The position numbers and the translations under genes are program-made. Below, one piece after another: positions 19,928-30,608 of a stretch of 64,000 nt of DNA (its first letter is position 1; the number at the start of each line of letters is the position of its first letter). The notes below the pieces were generated by a model. It ran no database searches and was not told the DNA's origin. It saw nothing but the letters and a program-made list of their open reading frames with translations. Origin of the DNA: an uncultured Atopobiaceae bacterium (GTDB taxonomy: Bacteria; Actinomycetota; Coriobacteriia; Coriobacteriales; Atopobiaceae); NCBI GenBank assembly GCA_944320975.1, contig CALUJM010000002.1, positions 62,001-126,000 of the forward strand. Direction: 5' to 3'.

Positions 19928-21148
19928 ATGGCGGCGACCACCCTCTGGACGCGCGACTTCACGCTCGTGACCGTGGCCTCCGCGCTCGGGGCCATCGGCA
20001 GCATCGCGGGCGGCTTCGCGCTCTCGTTTCTGGTCTTCGACGAGACGGGCTCCACGCTCGCCTCGGCGCTCGTCCTGGCCATCCAGCTCGTGCCGTACTT
20101 CGTGGTGCCTATCGCGGCCGCGCCGTGGATGGACCGTCTTCCGCGCAAGCCCTTCCTCGTGGCGGGCGACTGCGTGAACGCCGTCCTCTACGCGCTCGCC
20201 GGGCTGTATCTGATGCACTGCAGCTTCTCGTACGTGGGCTACCTCGTCTTCTCGCTGATCATTTCCTCCCTCGGCGCGTTTGACGAGCTGGCGTACAACT
20301 CCATGTACCCCAAGCTGATCCCCCAGGGCATGGAGCAGCGCGGCTACACGGTCTCGTCGATGCTCTACCCGGTCATGAACGTCGTGATGATGCCGGTGGC
20401 GGGCGTGCTCTACGAGACAGTGGGCGTGGGCTGGGTGCTCGTGGCGCAGGGCTGCCTCTCCGCGGCGGCAGCGGCCGTGGAGAGTCGCATCCGCGTCCGC
20501 GAGGAGCGGCGCATGAACGGCGAGCGCGCGTCGCTGGCGCTGTGGTGGGCCGACGTCCGCGAGGCGGCCCGCTATCTGCGAGGCGAGCGCGGGCTCGCCA
20601 ACATGTACGCCTACCAGGCCGTGACCAACGGCGTCGCGAGCGGCTACGCGCCGCTGCTCGTGGCGTACTTCTCCACCGCGCCGGGGCTCTCGCCCGCGCT
20701 CTACGCGCTCTTCTCGGTGGCGGAGTTTATCGGGCGCAGCCTGGGCGGCGTCGTGCAGTATCGCCTCCGCGTCCCCGACGAGCGCAAGTTCGGCATCTGC
20801 TTTGGCGTCTACAACCTCTACGAGCTCATGGACATGGTCCTGCTGTGGCTGCCGTACCCGCTCATGCTGGCCAACCGCGCGGTGGTGGGCTTCTGCGGCA
20901 TCAACAGCGCCACGCTGCGGCAGGCGGCGGTGCAGACCTACCTGCCCGACGAGCTGCGCGCCCGCATGAACGCCTTCGAGGGCGCGATCGTCATGGCGGG
21001 GCGCAGCGTTCTCACGCTGGTCGTGGGGGCGCTGGGGGAGGTGCTGGACGTGCGGGCGTGCATGACGCTCGCGGCGGGCTGCGCGCTCGCCGTGTGCTGG
21101 GCCACGGTCTGGCGCGCCCGCGCCGACGTCCAGAAGCTGTTTGTGTAA
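19928..21148 (+). CDS. MFS transporter
   Basis: A 406-residue multispanning membrane protein with about 12 hydrophobic segments. The loop 2-3 motif is WMDRLPRKP, a variant of the major facilitator signature, and VVGFCGINSATLRQAAVQTYLPDELRARMNA in the second half is typical of drug or macrolide-type exporters. GAAGGACGG precedes the ATG. The 5' flank includes CGAGAAGGAC. Substrate unknown. The stop lies inside a GGGGAC palindrome. Confidence 0.82.
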   Translation: MAATTLWTRDFTLVTVASALGAIGSIAGGFALSFLVFDETGSTLASALVLAIQLVPYFVVPIAAAPWMDRLPRKPFLVAGDCVNAVLYALAGLYLMHCSFSYVGYLVFSLIISSLGAFDELAYNSMYPKLIPQGMEQRGYTVSSMLYPVMNVVMMPVAGVLYETVGVGWVLVAQGCLSAAAAAVESRIRVREERRMNGERASLALWWADVREAARYLRGERGLANMYAYQAVTNGVASGYAPLLVAYFSTAPGLSPALYALFSVAEFIGRSLGGVVQYRLRVPDERKFGICFGVYNLYELMDMVLLWLPYPLMLANRAVVGFCGINSATLRQAAVQTYLPDELRARMNAFEGAIVMAGRSVLTLVVGALGEVLDVRACMTLAAGCALAVCWATVWRARADVQKLFV

Positions 21149-21174
21149 ATTGGGGACAGTCCCCAATTCACAAA
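21140..21174. repeat. GGGGACnGTCCCC palindrome (copy 2)
   Basis: Core AATTGGGGACAGTCCCCAATT at 21148-21168. Pairing resumes outside the core as TTTGTG/CACAAA. The MFS stop codon TAA is inside the element, and the acetyltransferase ribosome site follows directly. Confidence 0.9.
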
Positions 21175-21185
21175 TGGAGGGTCGC

Positions 21186-21764
21186 ATGGAGAAGGTCGAC
21201 GTGTGCTGGGAGCGGGCCGACGGTCACGTGCTCAGGCTCGCCCGCGCCGGGGACGTGGACGCGTACTGGGCGGGCTTCAGCCAGTTTGACCCGGAGGGCG
21301 CACGGCTCACGGGCAGCAAGGACCATTACGAGAAGAACGAGGTCACGGGCTTCTTCCTGCGCTGCGTGGACGACCCTGACCGTCGCGACCTGCTGATCTT
21401 CTCGCCCGACGGCGCGGTTCTGGGCGAGAGCGTCATCAACGAGATCGACTGGGAGGCGAGAAGCGCCAACTTCAGGATAGCCCTCTTCGGCCCCGGGGCC
21501 CGCGACCGCGGCCTGGGCAGCTGGGCCACGGCGCTCACGCGCGACCTTGCCTTCGAGGGGCTGGGCCTTCATCGCCTGGAGCTGGACGTCTTCTCGATCA
21601 ATCCGCGCGCGGAGCGCGTCTATGCCAAGGCCGGCTTCGTGCGGGAGGGCGTCCTGCGCGACGCGATCGTGCTGCCCGACGGCACCTACTGCGACGACGT
21701 CCTGATGGCGATCCTTGAAGACGAGTGGCGCGAGCTGCGAGGCGCGACGAACCTGACAATCTAA
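21186..21764 (+). CDS. GNAT-family N-acetyltransferase (RimJ/RimL-like)
   Basis: 192 residues. The acetyl-CoA binding region is GPGARDRGLGSWATALTRDLAF, followed by the characteristic LHRLELDVFSINPRAERVYAKAGFVREGVLRD. The start at 21186 follows GGAGGG; the frame upstream runs into the repeat. A short spacing to the MFS gene suggests cotranscription. Target unknown. Confidence 0.85.
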   Translation: MEKVDVCWERADGHVLRLARAGDVDAYWAGFSQFDPEGARLTGSKDHYEKNEVTGFFLRCVDDPDRRDLLIFSPDGAVLGESVINEIDWEARSANFRIALFGPGARDRGLGSWATALTRDLAFEGLGLHRLELDVFSINPRAERVYAKAGFVREGVLRDAIVLPDGTYCDDVLMAILEDEWRELRGATNLTI

Positions 21765-21854
21765 CTTGACGCGAATGTCAAATGTCAGGGCGCGATGTGC
21801 CGCGTGTTCGGGAACGCGCCTCAACCCTTTGGGTATATGCCGTTTACCGGATGG

Positions 21855-22020
21855 TATACTACCGTTCATCGGAATAGGGGAAACTGGTTTGTAACCAGTG
21901 CGTGAAAGCGCACGGCATTCGGGCTGGTTTCAGATTTCGAAAAAGTAAACTGCCTAACGCACGTACCGTGTCGCGCTGGGGAGCGCGTCACGGTCCAAAA
22001 CATCCCCGCTTACGGGAGGA
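21855..22020 (+). promoter_or_regulatory. Structured leader of the opp operon
   Basis: A -10-like TATACT (21855-21860) is followed by a leader of about 170 bases with three clear hairpins: ACTGGTT/AACCAGT (3-base loop), GTGCG/CGCAC directly behind it, and ACCGTGTCGCGCT/AGCGCGTCACGGT (4-base loop). Conserved-looking single-stranded blocks lie between them. I compared it from memory with common riboswitch classes and found no match, so the class is unknown. Confidence 0.5.
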
Positions 22021-22032
22021 AAGGTAGGGAAC

Positions 22033-24306
22033 ATGCTCGTTACCAGAAGGAACATGCTCGGCCTGTCCGCGGCCACGATGGGCGCCCTGGCGCTCGCTGC
22101 GTGCAACAACAACGCTGAGCAGGGCGGCAACGGCGGCGACTCCAACTCCGGCGATCACGCTGGCACGCTCGTCGTCGCCGGCAACGGTCTCGAGGGCAAG
22201 TTCTGCCCGCTGTTCACCGCTTCCGCGGCCGACCAGGACGTCGTGAGCTTCAACAACATCGCGCTGCTCATGACCGACCGCATGGCCGAGCCCGTCCTCA
22301 GCGCCATCGAGGGCGAGACCAAGGAGTACAACGGCACCGAGTACACCTACACCGGCCCCGCTGACATCTCCATGGAGGAGAACGCCGACGGCACCGTCAC
22401 CTACACGGTGAAGATGCGCGACGACATCAAGTTCCACGACGGCAACCCGGTCACCATCGACGACGCGATCTTCACCTTCTACGCGTACTTCGACCCGACC
22501 TACGACGGCTCCGCCACCCTCTACTCCAACGACATCGTCGGCCTTCAGGAGTACCGCTCCGGCATGGCCACGCTGGCCTCCCTCATCGGCAACGCCGGCC
22601 GTGACAACACCGACTTCACCTACTGGACCCAGGAGCAGCAGGACGCCTTCTGGGCGGCCGTCGACGACGGCGGCACCAAGTTCGCCCAGGAGATCGTCGA
22701 CTACATGATGGAGAACGGCGCCACCGACGTCGCCTCCGCCGCCGCCGGCTGGAACTACCCCGACCTGCCCGCCGACGCCACCGCCACCGACTTCTTCGAG
22801 GCCATCGCCGCCGCCTACGACTGGAACTTCTCCGCGTGCGAGGCCGAGACCGCCGGCTCCGCCCTCTCCGACCTCATCCCCGAGGACGTCTACGCCATGG
22901 GCACCCAGGGCGTTGAGACCGGCGACGCCGCCCCGAACGTCTCCGGCATCGTCAAGGTCGACGACTACACCATGACCGTCACCACCAACGGCGTCGACGC
23001 CACGATGATCTACCAGCTCTCCATCGCCCCGTGCTCCTACAAGTACTACGGCGACGAGTCGCTCTACGACTACGAGAACAACTCCTTCGGCTTCACCAAG
23101 GGCGACCTCTCCAAGGCCCGCAGCCTCAACGGCCAGCCCATGGGCTCCGGCGCCTTCAAGTTCGACGACTACACCTCGGGCACCGTCCACATGTCCGCCA
23201 ACGCCGACTACTACAAGGGCGCCCCGAAGGTCTCCAACCTCAACGTCGTGGAGACCCAGGAGGCCGATATGGTGACCGGCGTCCAGGCCGGCACCCTCGA
23301 CGTCTCCCAGCCGTCCTACTCCATGGAGGTCGAGAGCCAGATCAAGGAGATCAACGGCAACGACGACGTCAACGGCGACGTCCTCTCCACCTTCCTGCAC
23401 GACTTCCGCGGCTACGGCTACATCGCCATCGCCGCCGGCAACGTCTGCGTGAACGGCGAGCCCGCCTCCGACGCCTCCAAGGCGCTCCGCAAGGGCATCT
23501 TCACCCTCATCGCCGCCTACCGTGACTCCGGCGTCGCCTCCTACTACGGCGACACCGCCTCCGTCCTCAACTACCCGATCTCCACCTCCTCCTGGGCCTC
23601 GCCCAACGAGACGGACCCGGGCTACGAGGTCTGCTACTCCACCGACGCCTCCGGCAACCCGCTCTACACCGCTGACATGAGCGAGGAGGACCGCTACGCC
23701 GCCGCCCTCCAGGGCGCCCTCAGCTGGTTCGAGGCCGCCGGCTTCACCGTCACTGACGGCAAGGTCACCGCTGCGCCTGCCGGCGTCAAGCTCAACGCCG
23801 AGGGCGTGCCGAGCTTCCAGTGCAACATCGGTGGCGGCGGCCAGGGCGACCACCCCACGTTCATGATCCTGCAGGAGGCCAAGGAGGCCTTCGCCTCGAT
23901 CGGCATCGACTTCATCGTGAACGACATCGCCAACTCCGCCGACCTCTTCGCGTCCTACCAGTCCGGCGCCGCCGAGATGTGGTGCGCCGCCTGGCAGTCC
24001 ACGGCTGACCCCGACATGTACCAGCTCTACCACAGCCAGGGCTCCACGAACTACTACCAGATCAACGATCCCGACCTCGACGAGCTCATCGAGGCTGGCC
24101 GCCAGAGCCTCGACACCGAGAGCCGCAAGCCCATCTACAAGGAGGCCATGGACATCATCCTCGACTGGGGCGTCGAGCTTCCTGTTTACCAGCGCTCCGA
24201 GTGCACGCTCGTCTCCACCGAGCGCGTGAACGTCGACTCCGTCGTCAAGGACCAGACCCCGTACTGGACCTGGAAGGACGAGATCGAGAAGCTCGAGCTC
24301 AAGTAG
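22033..24306 (+). CDS. oppA: Oligopeptide ABC transporter substrate-binding lipoprotein
   Basis: 757 residues, much longer than the usual 540 or so for OppA. The N-terminus has R5-R6-N-M-L-G followed by a hydrophobic stretch and lipobox LALAAC (C24), so export as a Tat-type lipoprotein is possible. A Gly/Asn-rich linker follows. The SBP_bac_5 fold is shown by VTYTVKMRDDIKFHDGNPVT near residue 116 and by the C-terminal YQINDPDLDELIEAG. Extra length lies mainly around residues 160-320. First gene of an opp operon; the hairpin downstream probably lowers expression of the permease genes relative to this one. Confidence 0.9.
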   Translation: MLVTRRNMLGLSAATMGALALAACNNNAEQGGNGGDSNSGDHAGTLVVAGNGLEGKFCPLFTASAADQDVVSFNNIALLMTDRMAEPVLSAIEGETKEYNGTEYTYTGPADISMEENADGTVTYTVKMRDDIKFHDGNPVTIDDAIFTFYAYFDPTYDGSATLYSNDIVGLQEYRSGMATLASLIGNAGRDNTDFTYWTQEQQDAFWAAVDDGGTKFAQEIVDYMMENGATDVASAAAGWNYPDLPADATATDFFEAIAAAYDWNFSACEAETAGSALSDLIPEDVYAMGTQGVETGDAAPNVSGIVKVDDYTMTVTTNGVDATMIYQLSIAPCSYKYYGDESLYDYENNSFGFTKGDLSKARSLNGQPMGSGAFKFDDYTSGTVHMSANADYYKGAPKVSNLNVVETQEADMVTGVQAGTLDVSQPSYSMEVESQIKEINGNDDVNGDVLSTFLHDFRGYGYIAIAAGNVCVNGEPASDASKALRKGIFTLIAAYRDSGVASYYGDTASVLNYPISTSSWASPNETDPGYEVCYSTDASGNPLYTADMSEEDRYAAALQGALSWFEAAGFTVTDGKVTAAPAGVKLNAEGVPSFQCNIGGGGQGDHPTFMILQEAKEAFASIGIDFIVNDIANSADLFASYQSGAAEMWCAAWQSTADPDMYQLYHSQGSTNYYQINDPDLDELIEAGRQSLDTESRKPIYKEAMDIILDWGVELPVYQRSECTLVSTERVNVDSVVKDQTPYWTWKDEIEKLELK

Positions 24307-24334
24307 TTCAGTCTTTCCCAAGCTAAGACGGGTT

Positions 24335-24363
24335 GGGCGCGACGGCGATGAGCCGTCGCGCCC
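24335..24363 (+). terminator. Intra-operon stem-loop after oppA
   Basis: 12-base arms GGGCGCGACGGC/GCCGTCGCGCCC with a 5-base loop, without a U-run. Position between binding-protein and permease genes suits partial termination or 3'-end protection. The remaining bases to 24512 hold no other clear feature. Confidence 0.65.
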
Positions 24364-24512
24364 CGCCGCTTTGCTGAGGGGGAGCCTTCCCTGTTGGATT
24401 GAGAGACCTCCTTCCCGTGCTGGGAGCATAAGGAGCCTGCGCCTTCCAGCGCAGAAAAGGGGTCTCTTCTGCCCGCCCGCACGCGGGCATGAGTGAGAGG
24501 AGCGTTTGCGAC

Positions 24513-25499
24513 GTGAGAACCTATATCGCCAAGCGCATCGGAATCTCGGTCATCATCTTGTTCTGCGTGACCTTCATCATCTACGGCCTGATGCGCGCGC
24601 TGCCGTCCTCCTACGTGGAGACCATGGCCATGCAGCTCTCCCAGGCCCCCGGCGCCAAGCCCTATGAGGAGTGGCTCGCGCAGCTCAACGCCCAGTACGG
24701 CCTGGACCTGCCGGTCCCCATCGGCTACGTCACCTGGCTGGGCGACTTCCTCACCGGCAATTTCGGCGACTCCTGGAAGTTCAACGTGCCGGTGCTGACC
24801 GAGTTCTACAACACGATCGGCATCTCCTTTGCCATGGGCGGCCTCGCCTTCGTGTTCTCAACGGCCATCGCGGTGCCCCTGGGCATCTTCGCCGCTACGC
24901 ACCAGTACTCCAAGGGCGACTACATCATCTCCGCCGTCGCGCTCGCGGGCATCTCGCTGCCCACCTTCTTCTTTGCGACCCTGCTCAAGCTGGTCTTCTC
25001 CGTCGGCCTCGGCTGGTTTGACCTCTACGGCCTCATGGGCCGCGACTTCGCCCAGCTCGATGCCGTCGGCCAGGCGCTCGACATGGTCAACCACATGGTG
25101 ATGCCCGTCGTGACGCTCACCGTGATCCAGATCGGCTCGCTGATGCGCTACACGCGCACCAACATGCTCGAGGTCTTGAACGCCGACTACATCCGCACGG
25201 CGCGCACCAAGGGCCTGCCCGAGAGCAAGGTCATCTACAAGCACGCGTTCCGCAACACGCTCATCCCGCTCGTGACCGTCATCGGCGGCTCGCTGCCCGG
25301 TCTTTTCTCGGGCGCCCTCATCACCGAGACGCTGTTCATGATCCCGGGCACCGGCTACACCTCCTACCAGGCCATGACGGCCGGAGACATCCCCTACACG
25401 ATGTTCTTCCTGACCTTCATCGCCGTCATCACGCTGCTCTCCAACCTCCTGACCGACATCCTCTACGCGGTGGTCGACCCCCGCGTTCGCATCTCCTAG
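24513..25499 (+). CDS. oppB: Oligopeptide ABC transporter permease (OppB type)
   Basis: 328 residues. Typical N-terminus RTYIAKRIGISVIILFCVTF, then the BPD permease domain with the EAA loop RTARTKGLPESKVIYKHAFRNTLIPLV. Six transmembrane helices are visible. I prefer GTG 24513 with GAGAGGAG upstream over ATG 24489, which has no ribosome site and would add eight residues before the conserved Y-I-x-K-R-I. Confidence 0.9.
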   Translation: MRTYIAKRIGISVIILFCVTFIIYGLMRALPSSYVETMAMQLSQAPGAKPYEEWLAQLNAQYGLDLPVPIGYVTWLGDFLTGNFGDSWKFNVPVLTEFYNTIGISFAMGGLAFVFSTAIAVPLGIFAATHQYSKGDYIISAVALAGISLPTFFFATLLKLVFSVGLGWFDLYGLMGRDFAQLDAVGQALDMVNHMVMPVVTLTVIQIGSLMRYTRTNMLEVLNADYIRTARTKGLPESKVIYKHAFRNTLIPLVTVIGGSLPGLFSGALITETLFMIPGTGYTSYQAMTAGDIPYTMFFLTFIAVITLLSNLLTDILYAVVDPRVRIS

Positions 25500-25516
25500 G
25501 AAGGCGGGTGTAACTC

Positions 25517-27205
25517 ATGAGCGATTCCAAGAACGGCATGCCCGCCGAGAAGAACGATCAGGTCGAGAAGAACGACGACCAGCAGTACTCCCTCAACGAC
25601 GACCGTCGCGTGAAGGTGCTCTCCCCGGGCGCCCTTATCGCCAAGCGCTTCTTCCGCAACCGCCTGGCCGTCGTGGGTCTCGTCATCCTCGTGGTGATGT
25701 TCCTGTTCTCCTTCGTGGGCGGCCTGGTGAGCCCCTACGGCCAGGACGAGACCTTCTCCACCACCACGCAGCTCAACACCCAGTACGCCGGCATCACCGA
25801 GACCACCACGCGCCGCTACACCGCGGACGAGGGCGCCGACTTCGGCGCGCTGGTGCAGGCCAACGCCAACACCGCCATCAACGAGGGCGCCACGTCCTTC
25901 GAGCGCGACGGCGTGACCTATGCGATCGAGCAGCCCGCCCCCGACCTCTACACGTTCAGCACGGGCGGCGCGACTGTGGCCTACGCCTCCACGTACGTGG
26001 TGAGCGTGCCGGCCGGCATGACGGCCCCGTCGTTCGACTTCCAGATCGCGGCCATCATGGCCGTCTCCGCCGCCAACGCGACCGATGACGCGGCCGCCGA
26101 GGACGCCCCCGAGGTCACCGAGGACGGCACCGTCGTCGTCGAGAGCGACGAGGGTGACGCCGCCGCCGAGGCCGCCGAGGCCGAGGCCGCCGGCAACACC
26201 TTCGAGGCCGACGGCGCCACCTACAGCTTCGACGAGTCCGGTAACGTCATGGACGCCTCCGGCGCCACCGTCGCCATGGTGAGCCCGTTCGTCATCTCCG
26301 CCTCCGACGGCAACACCGTCATCCCCGACGACCTGCGCGAGGCCCTGCTCACCGCGATCGACGCCGACGCGTCCGAGGTCGTCTACACCGACGAGGCCGG
26401 CGCCGAGCACTCCTACTCGATCGACTACGACGCCTACTCCAAGGTCTACAACGTCACCGAGACCACCGAGAACATGGTCTACGACCGCTATGCGAGCCCC
26501 TCGCTCGAGCACTGGCTCGGCACTGACGGTAACGGCATGGACATGCTCACCCGCCTCATGTACGGCGGCCGCGTCTCGCTGATCATCGGCTTCATCGTCG
26601 TCTTCATCGCCGCCGGCCTGGGCGTCATCATGGGCGGCATCTCCGGCTACTTCGGCGGCTGGGTCGATAACCTGATCATGCGCATCGTCGACATCTTCTA
26701 CTGCCTGCCCTCGATGCCGATCATCATCATCCTCGGCTCCGCGATGGACGCCATGCGCCTCGACCCCTGGATCCGCATGATCTACCTCATGCTCATCCTC
26801 GGCTTCCTGTCCTGGCCCGGCATCGCCCGCCTCGTGCGCGGCCAGATTCTGTCCCTGCGCGAGCAGGAGTTCATGCTCGCCACCGAGGCCACGGGCATCA
26901 CGGTCCCGCACCGCATCATCCGCCACCTCATCCCCAACGTCATGCCGCAGCTCATCGTCTCCTGCACCATGAGCCTGGGCTCCACGATCATCACCGAGGC
27001 CACGCTCTCGTTCCTCGGCCTGGGCGTCAAGTTCCCGTTTGCCTCCTGGGGCAACATCATCTCTGACGTCAACAACGCCTTCGTCATGACCAACTACTGG
27101 TTCATCTGGATTCCCGCCGGCATCTGCCTGCTGCTCGCGGTTCTCGGCTTCAACTTCGTGGGCGACGGCCTGCGTGACGCCTTCGACCCGAAGATGAACC
27201 GCTAG
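25517..27205 (+). CDS. oppC: Oligopeptide ABC transporter permease (OppC type) with large extracellular insert
   Basis: 562 residues against about 300 for usual OppC. The first helix is at residues 48-72; the standard LEHWLGTDGNGMDMLTRLMYGG block follows only near residue 330, then five helices and the EAA loop TEATGITVPHRIIRHLIPN. The insert between (about residues 75-325) is acidic, Ala/Thr-rich, and contains two related units of about 65 residues starting near F128 and F229: each has FE-DG-TY, then GATVA and a V-S-x-x-x-G-x-x-x-P segment. The N-terminus repeats E-K-N, encoded by two CGAGAAGAAC motifs. The insert should face outward, where it could contact the enlarged OppA. Confidence 0.88.
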   Translation: MSDSKNGMPAEKNDQVEKNDDQQYSLNDDRRVKVLSPGALIAKRFFRNRLAVVGLVILVVMFLFSFVGGLVSPYGQDETFSTTTQLNTQYAGITETTTRRYTADEGADFGALVQANANTAINEGATSFERDGVTYAIEQPAPDLYTFSTGGATVAYASTYVVSVPAGMTAPSFDFQIAAIMAVSAANATDDAAAEDAPEVTEDGTVVVESDEGDAAAEAAEAEAAGNTFEADGATYSFDESGNVMDASGATVAMVSPFVISASDGNTVIPDDLREALLTAIDADASEVVYTDEAGAEHSYSIDYDAYSKVYNVTETTENMVYDRYASPSLEHWLGTDGNGMDMLTRLMYGGRVSLIIGFIVVFIAAGLGVIMGGISGYFGGWVDNLIMRIVDIFYCLPSMPIIIILGSAMDAMRLDPWIRMIYLMLILGFLSWPGIARLVRGQILSLREQEFMLATEATGITVPHRIIRHLIPNVMPQLIVSCTMSLGSTIITEATLSFLGLGVKFPFASWGNIISDVNNAFVMTNYWFIWIPAGICLLLAVLGFNFVGDGLRDAFDPKMNR

Positions 27206-27218
27206 GGAGGGGTAGCCA

Positions 27219-28444
27219 ATGTTTGGATCTGATAAGAAGAAGGAGGCGGGCTACCTTTCCGCCAAGGAGTCCCGCCGGATCTCCAAGGAGAACCGCAAGA
27301 TCACCGAGGGCTACGAGAAGCTGCGCAAGCGCAAGAACGTGGACCCGTCAGAGTACGCGTGCGAGATGAAGAACCCGGCCAACGCCGTCGAGTTCGACGA
27401 CCTGCACACCTGCTTCTTCACCGACACCGGCGTCGTCAAGTCCGTCGACGGCGTCACCTATGACGTGCCGGTGGGCAAGACGGTGGGCGTGGTCGGCGAG
27501 TCCGGCTGCGGCAAGTCCGTCACGTGCCTCTCGCTCATCCAGCTCCTGCAGCGCCCGCAGGGCCAGGTCACCGGCGGCTCGATCCGCCTCAACCTCGGCG
27601 ACCACGCCATCGACGTGACCAAGGCCCCCGAGGAGGCCATGCAGAAGATCCGCGGCTCCGAGGTCTCGATGATCTACCAGGAGCCCATGACCTCGCTCAA
27701 CCCCGTCTTCAAGGTGGGCGAGCAGATCGAGGAGGTCATCGCCCTCCACGACGGCAAGGACTGGAGCCCCGAGCAGATCAAGGCCCGCGCGATCGAGATG
27801 ATCGAGACCGTCGGCATCGCCAACTCCGAGGGCGTCTACGGGATGTACCCGCATGAGCTCTCCGGCGGCATGCGCCAGCGCATCATGATCGCCATCGCGC
27901 TCGCCTGCAACCCGCGCATCATCATCGCCGACGAGCCCACCACCGCCCTCGACGTTACGATCCAGGCGCAGATTCTCGACCTGCTCCGCTCGCTCAAGGA
28001 TAAGATCAACTCCTCGATCATCCTCGTCACCCACGACCTGGGCGTCGTGGCCGAGATGGCGGACTACGTTGTCGTCATGTATGCCGGCCGCATCGTCGAG
28101 AAGGGCACCGCCGAGGAGATCTTCGACCACCCGGCGCACCCCTACACCATCGGCCTCATGGCCTCCAAGCCGGTCGTGGGCAAGCACGTCGAGCGCCTCT
28201 ACTCCATCCCGGGCAAGGTTCCCAACCCGGTCAACATGCCCAACTACTGCTACTTCAAGGACCGCTGCGAGCTCTGCGTCAAGGCGTGCGACGGCGAGTA
28301 CCCGCACATGGTGCGCCTGTCTCCCACGCACGAGGTGAGCTGCTACCGCTACTACGACAACGCCACGGCCGAGGCCGCCAACGAGACCGCCGCGGTTCTC
28401 GACGACCTCATCTCCGGCACGGGCGCCGAGGGGGAGGACAAGTA

Positions 28445-28445
<1 letters not shown>
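27219..28445 (+). CDS. oppD: Oligopeptide ABC transporter ATPase (OppD type)
   Basis: 408 residues. Walker A GESGCGKSV, signature LSGGMRQRIMIA, Walker B IIIADEPTTALD and H-loop LVTHDLGVVAEMA. The C-terminal cysteine-containing CYFKDRCELCVKAC region is the oligopeptide/dipeptide transporter extension that in relatives can bind an Fe-S cluster. An extra basic N-terminal stretch of about 45 residues precedes the ABC domain. GGGAGGGG precedes the ATG. Confidence 0.92.
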
Positions 28446-29479
<1,034 letters not shown>

Positions 29480-29486
29480 GGGAGCT

Positions 29487-29777
29487 GTGGCTTCGAAGCG
29501 CCGGACAGATGACTTCGAGGACGACGGCCGCGTCATCGCCGATATGTCGGCGGTGGAGCGGCCGTCGCTTCTGGGGCACGCCCCGCAGCGGGGGAGCGTG
29601 CGCCCGTTCGAGCAGCGCGAGCGCCGCCCGAAGATCGAGCTCACGACCAAGGAGCGCCTCTGGCTCGCGCTCGGCGCGCTCAAAGCCGGTCTTACGGTGG
29701 GCTGTATCTACGTCGTTTTTCTCGGCGTTGTGATCGTGGCGCTCATCGCCCTTTGGACCACGCTGTCTGGCGTGTGA
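29487..29777 (+). CDS. Small membrane protein at the end of the opp operon
   Basis: 96 residues from a GTG with AGGGGAG upstream, 7 bases after oppF. Residues 1-60 are charged and hydrophilic (RRTDDFEDDGRV, FEQRERRPKIELTTKERLWL); residues 65-92 form one long hydrophobic helix. Stop codon lies inside a REP unit. Not recognised; close spacing suggests a role linked to the transporter. Confidence 0.65.
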   Translation: MASKRRTDDFEDDGRVIADMSAVERPSLLGHAPQRGSVRPFEQRERRPKIELTTKERLWLALGALKAGLTVGCIYVVFLGVVIVALIALWTTLSGV

Positions 29778-29905
29778 CAATTAGGACAGGTTGGATTGTC
29801 ACATCTTCGGCGTAAGCCATAAAGCAGCGGGGCGGGCGCAAGCGTCCGCCCCGCTTTGGTACAGGAGTGCCGGATGTGACAATCCAACCTGTCCTAATTG
29901 TCACA
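29773..29905. repeat. REP pair enclosing a terminator hairpin
   Basis: REP units at 29773-29803 and 29875-29905 in inverted orientation (the TTGG subtype of the 31-mer). Between them a GC-rich hairpin with TTT after it (AGCGGGGCGG...CCGCCCCGCTTT, 29826-29859) serves as bidirectional terminator for the convergent opp and pspA units. Both outer ends touch gene ends: the upstream stop is inside the first unit, and the PspA stop is 9 bases from the second. Confidence 0.9.
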
Positions 29906-29913
29906 CGCCCGTG

Positions 29914-30594
29914 CTACAGGCCCATCTCGGCCTTGAGGCGCGCGAGCTCGTCGTCGACGGCGGCGTCGTTGGCGGCCCCGGCGTACTTCTCGGCGAGCGT
30001 CTCGGCGTCATCGACGGGCTCGGCGGTGAGCTCGGCCATAGCGTCGGCCGTGTCGAGCATCTTGTCGGCCTTCTCCTCCATGCGGTTGAACGCCTCGATC
30101 GCGCTCTCCGCCTTGTCGGCGCCGGAGGTGTAGCCGGCGACCTTCTCCTGCGTCTTGGCGACGGCCATCTTGGCCTTGATCGTCTCGCGGCGGCTCTTGA
30201 GGTCCTCGATGTCGCTCACGAGCTTGTCGTGCATCTGGCGCATCTTGTCGGCGTTGGCCTTGGCGGCGTCGGCCGCCTTCTGGAGCTCGGCGCCGGCGGT
30301 CTCGAGCTTCTGCTTCTTGGCGAGAAACACGCGAGCGTCGCCCTCGTTGCCGGCCTTCAGGGCCTTCTTGGCGAGGTCCTCCATGCGGGCGACCTCATCG
30401 GCGTTGGCGTCGGCGGCGCGCTTGGTGCGGGCCTCCTCGGCCATGACGCCGGCGGTCTCACGCTTGACGTCGGCGAGCGACTCGGTGAGGTCGACGAGGT
30501 GCTGGTCGACCATCTTGGCCGGGTCCTCGGCCTTGTCGAGCAGCTCGTTGATGTTGGCCTTCACGATGGTGGTGAAGCGGTCCAGAATGCCCAT
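29914..30594 (-). CDS. PspA/IM30-family membrane-protection protein
   Basis: 226 residues, almost wholly coiled coil. The N-terminal ILDRFTTIVKANINELLDKAEDPAKMV is the diagnostic PspA/Vipp1 start, with the amphipathic helix a. Expected to coat the inner face of the cytoplasmic membrane under stress. Cotranscribed with the TPM-domain gene 14 bases upstream, a common pairing. Confidence 0.9.
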   Translation of the reverse strand: MGILDRFTTIVKANINELLDKAEDPAKMVDQHLVDLTESLADVKRETAGVMAEEARTKRAADANADEVARMEDLAKKALKAGNEGDARVFLAKKQKLETAGAELQKAADAAKANADKMRQMHDKLVSDIEDLKSRRETIKAKMAVAKTQEKVAGYTSGADKAESAIEAFNRMEEKADKMLDTADAMAELTAEPVDDAETLAEKYAGAANDAAVDDELARLKAEMGL

Positions 30595-30608
30595 GGCTCA
30601 GTTCCTTC

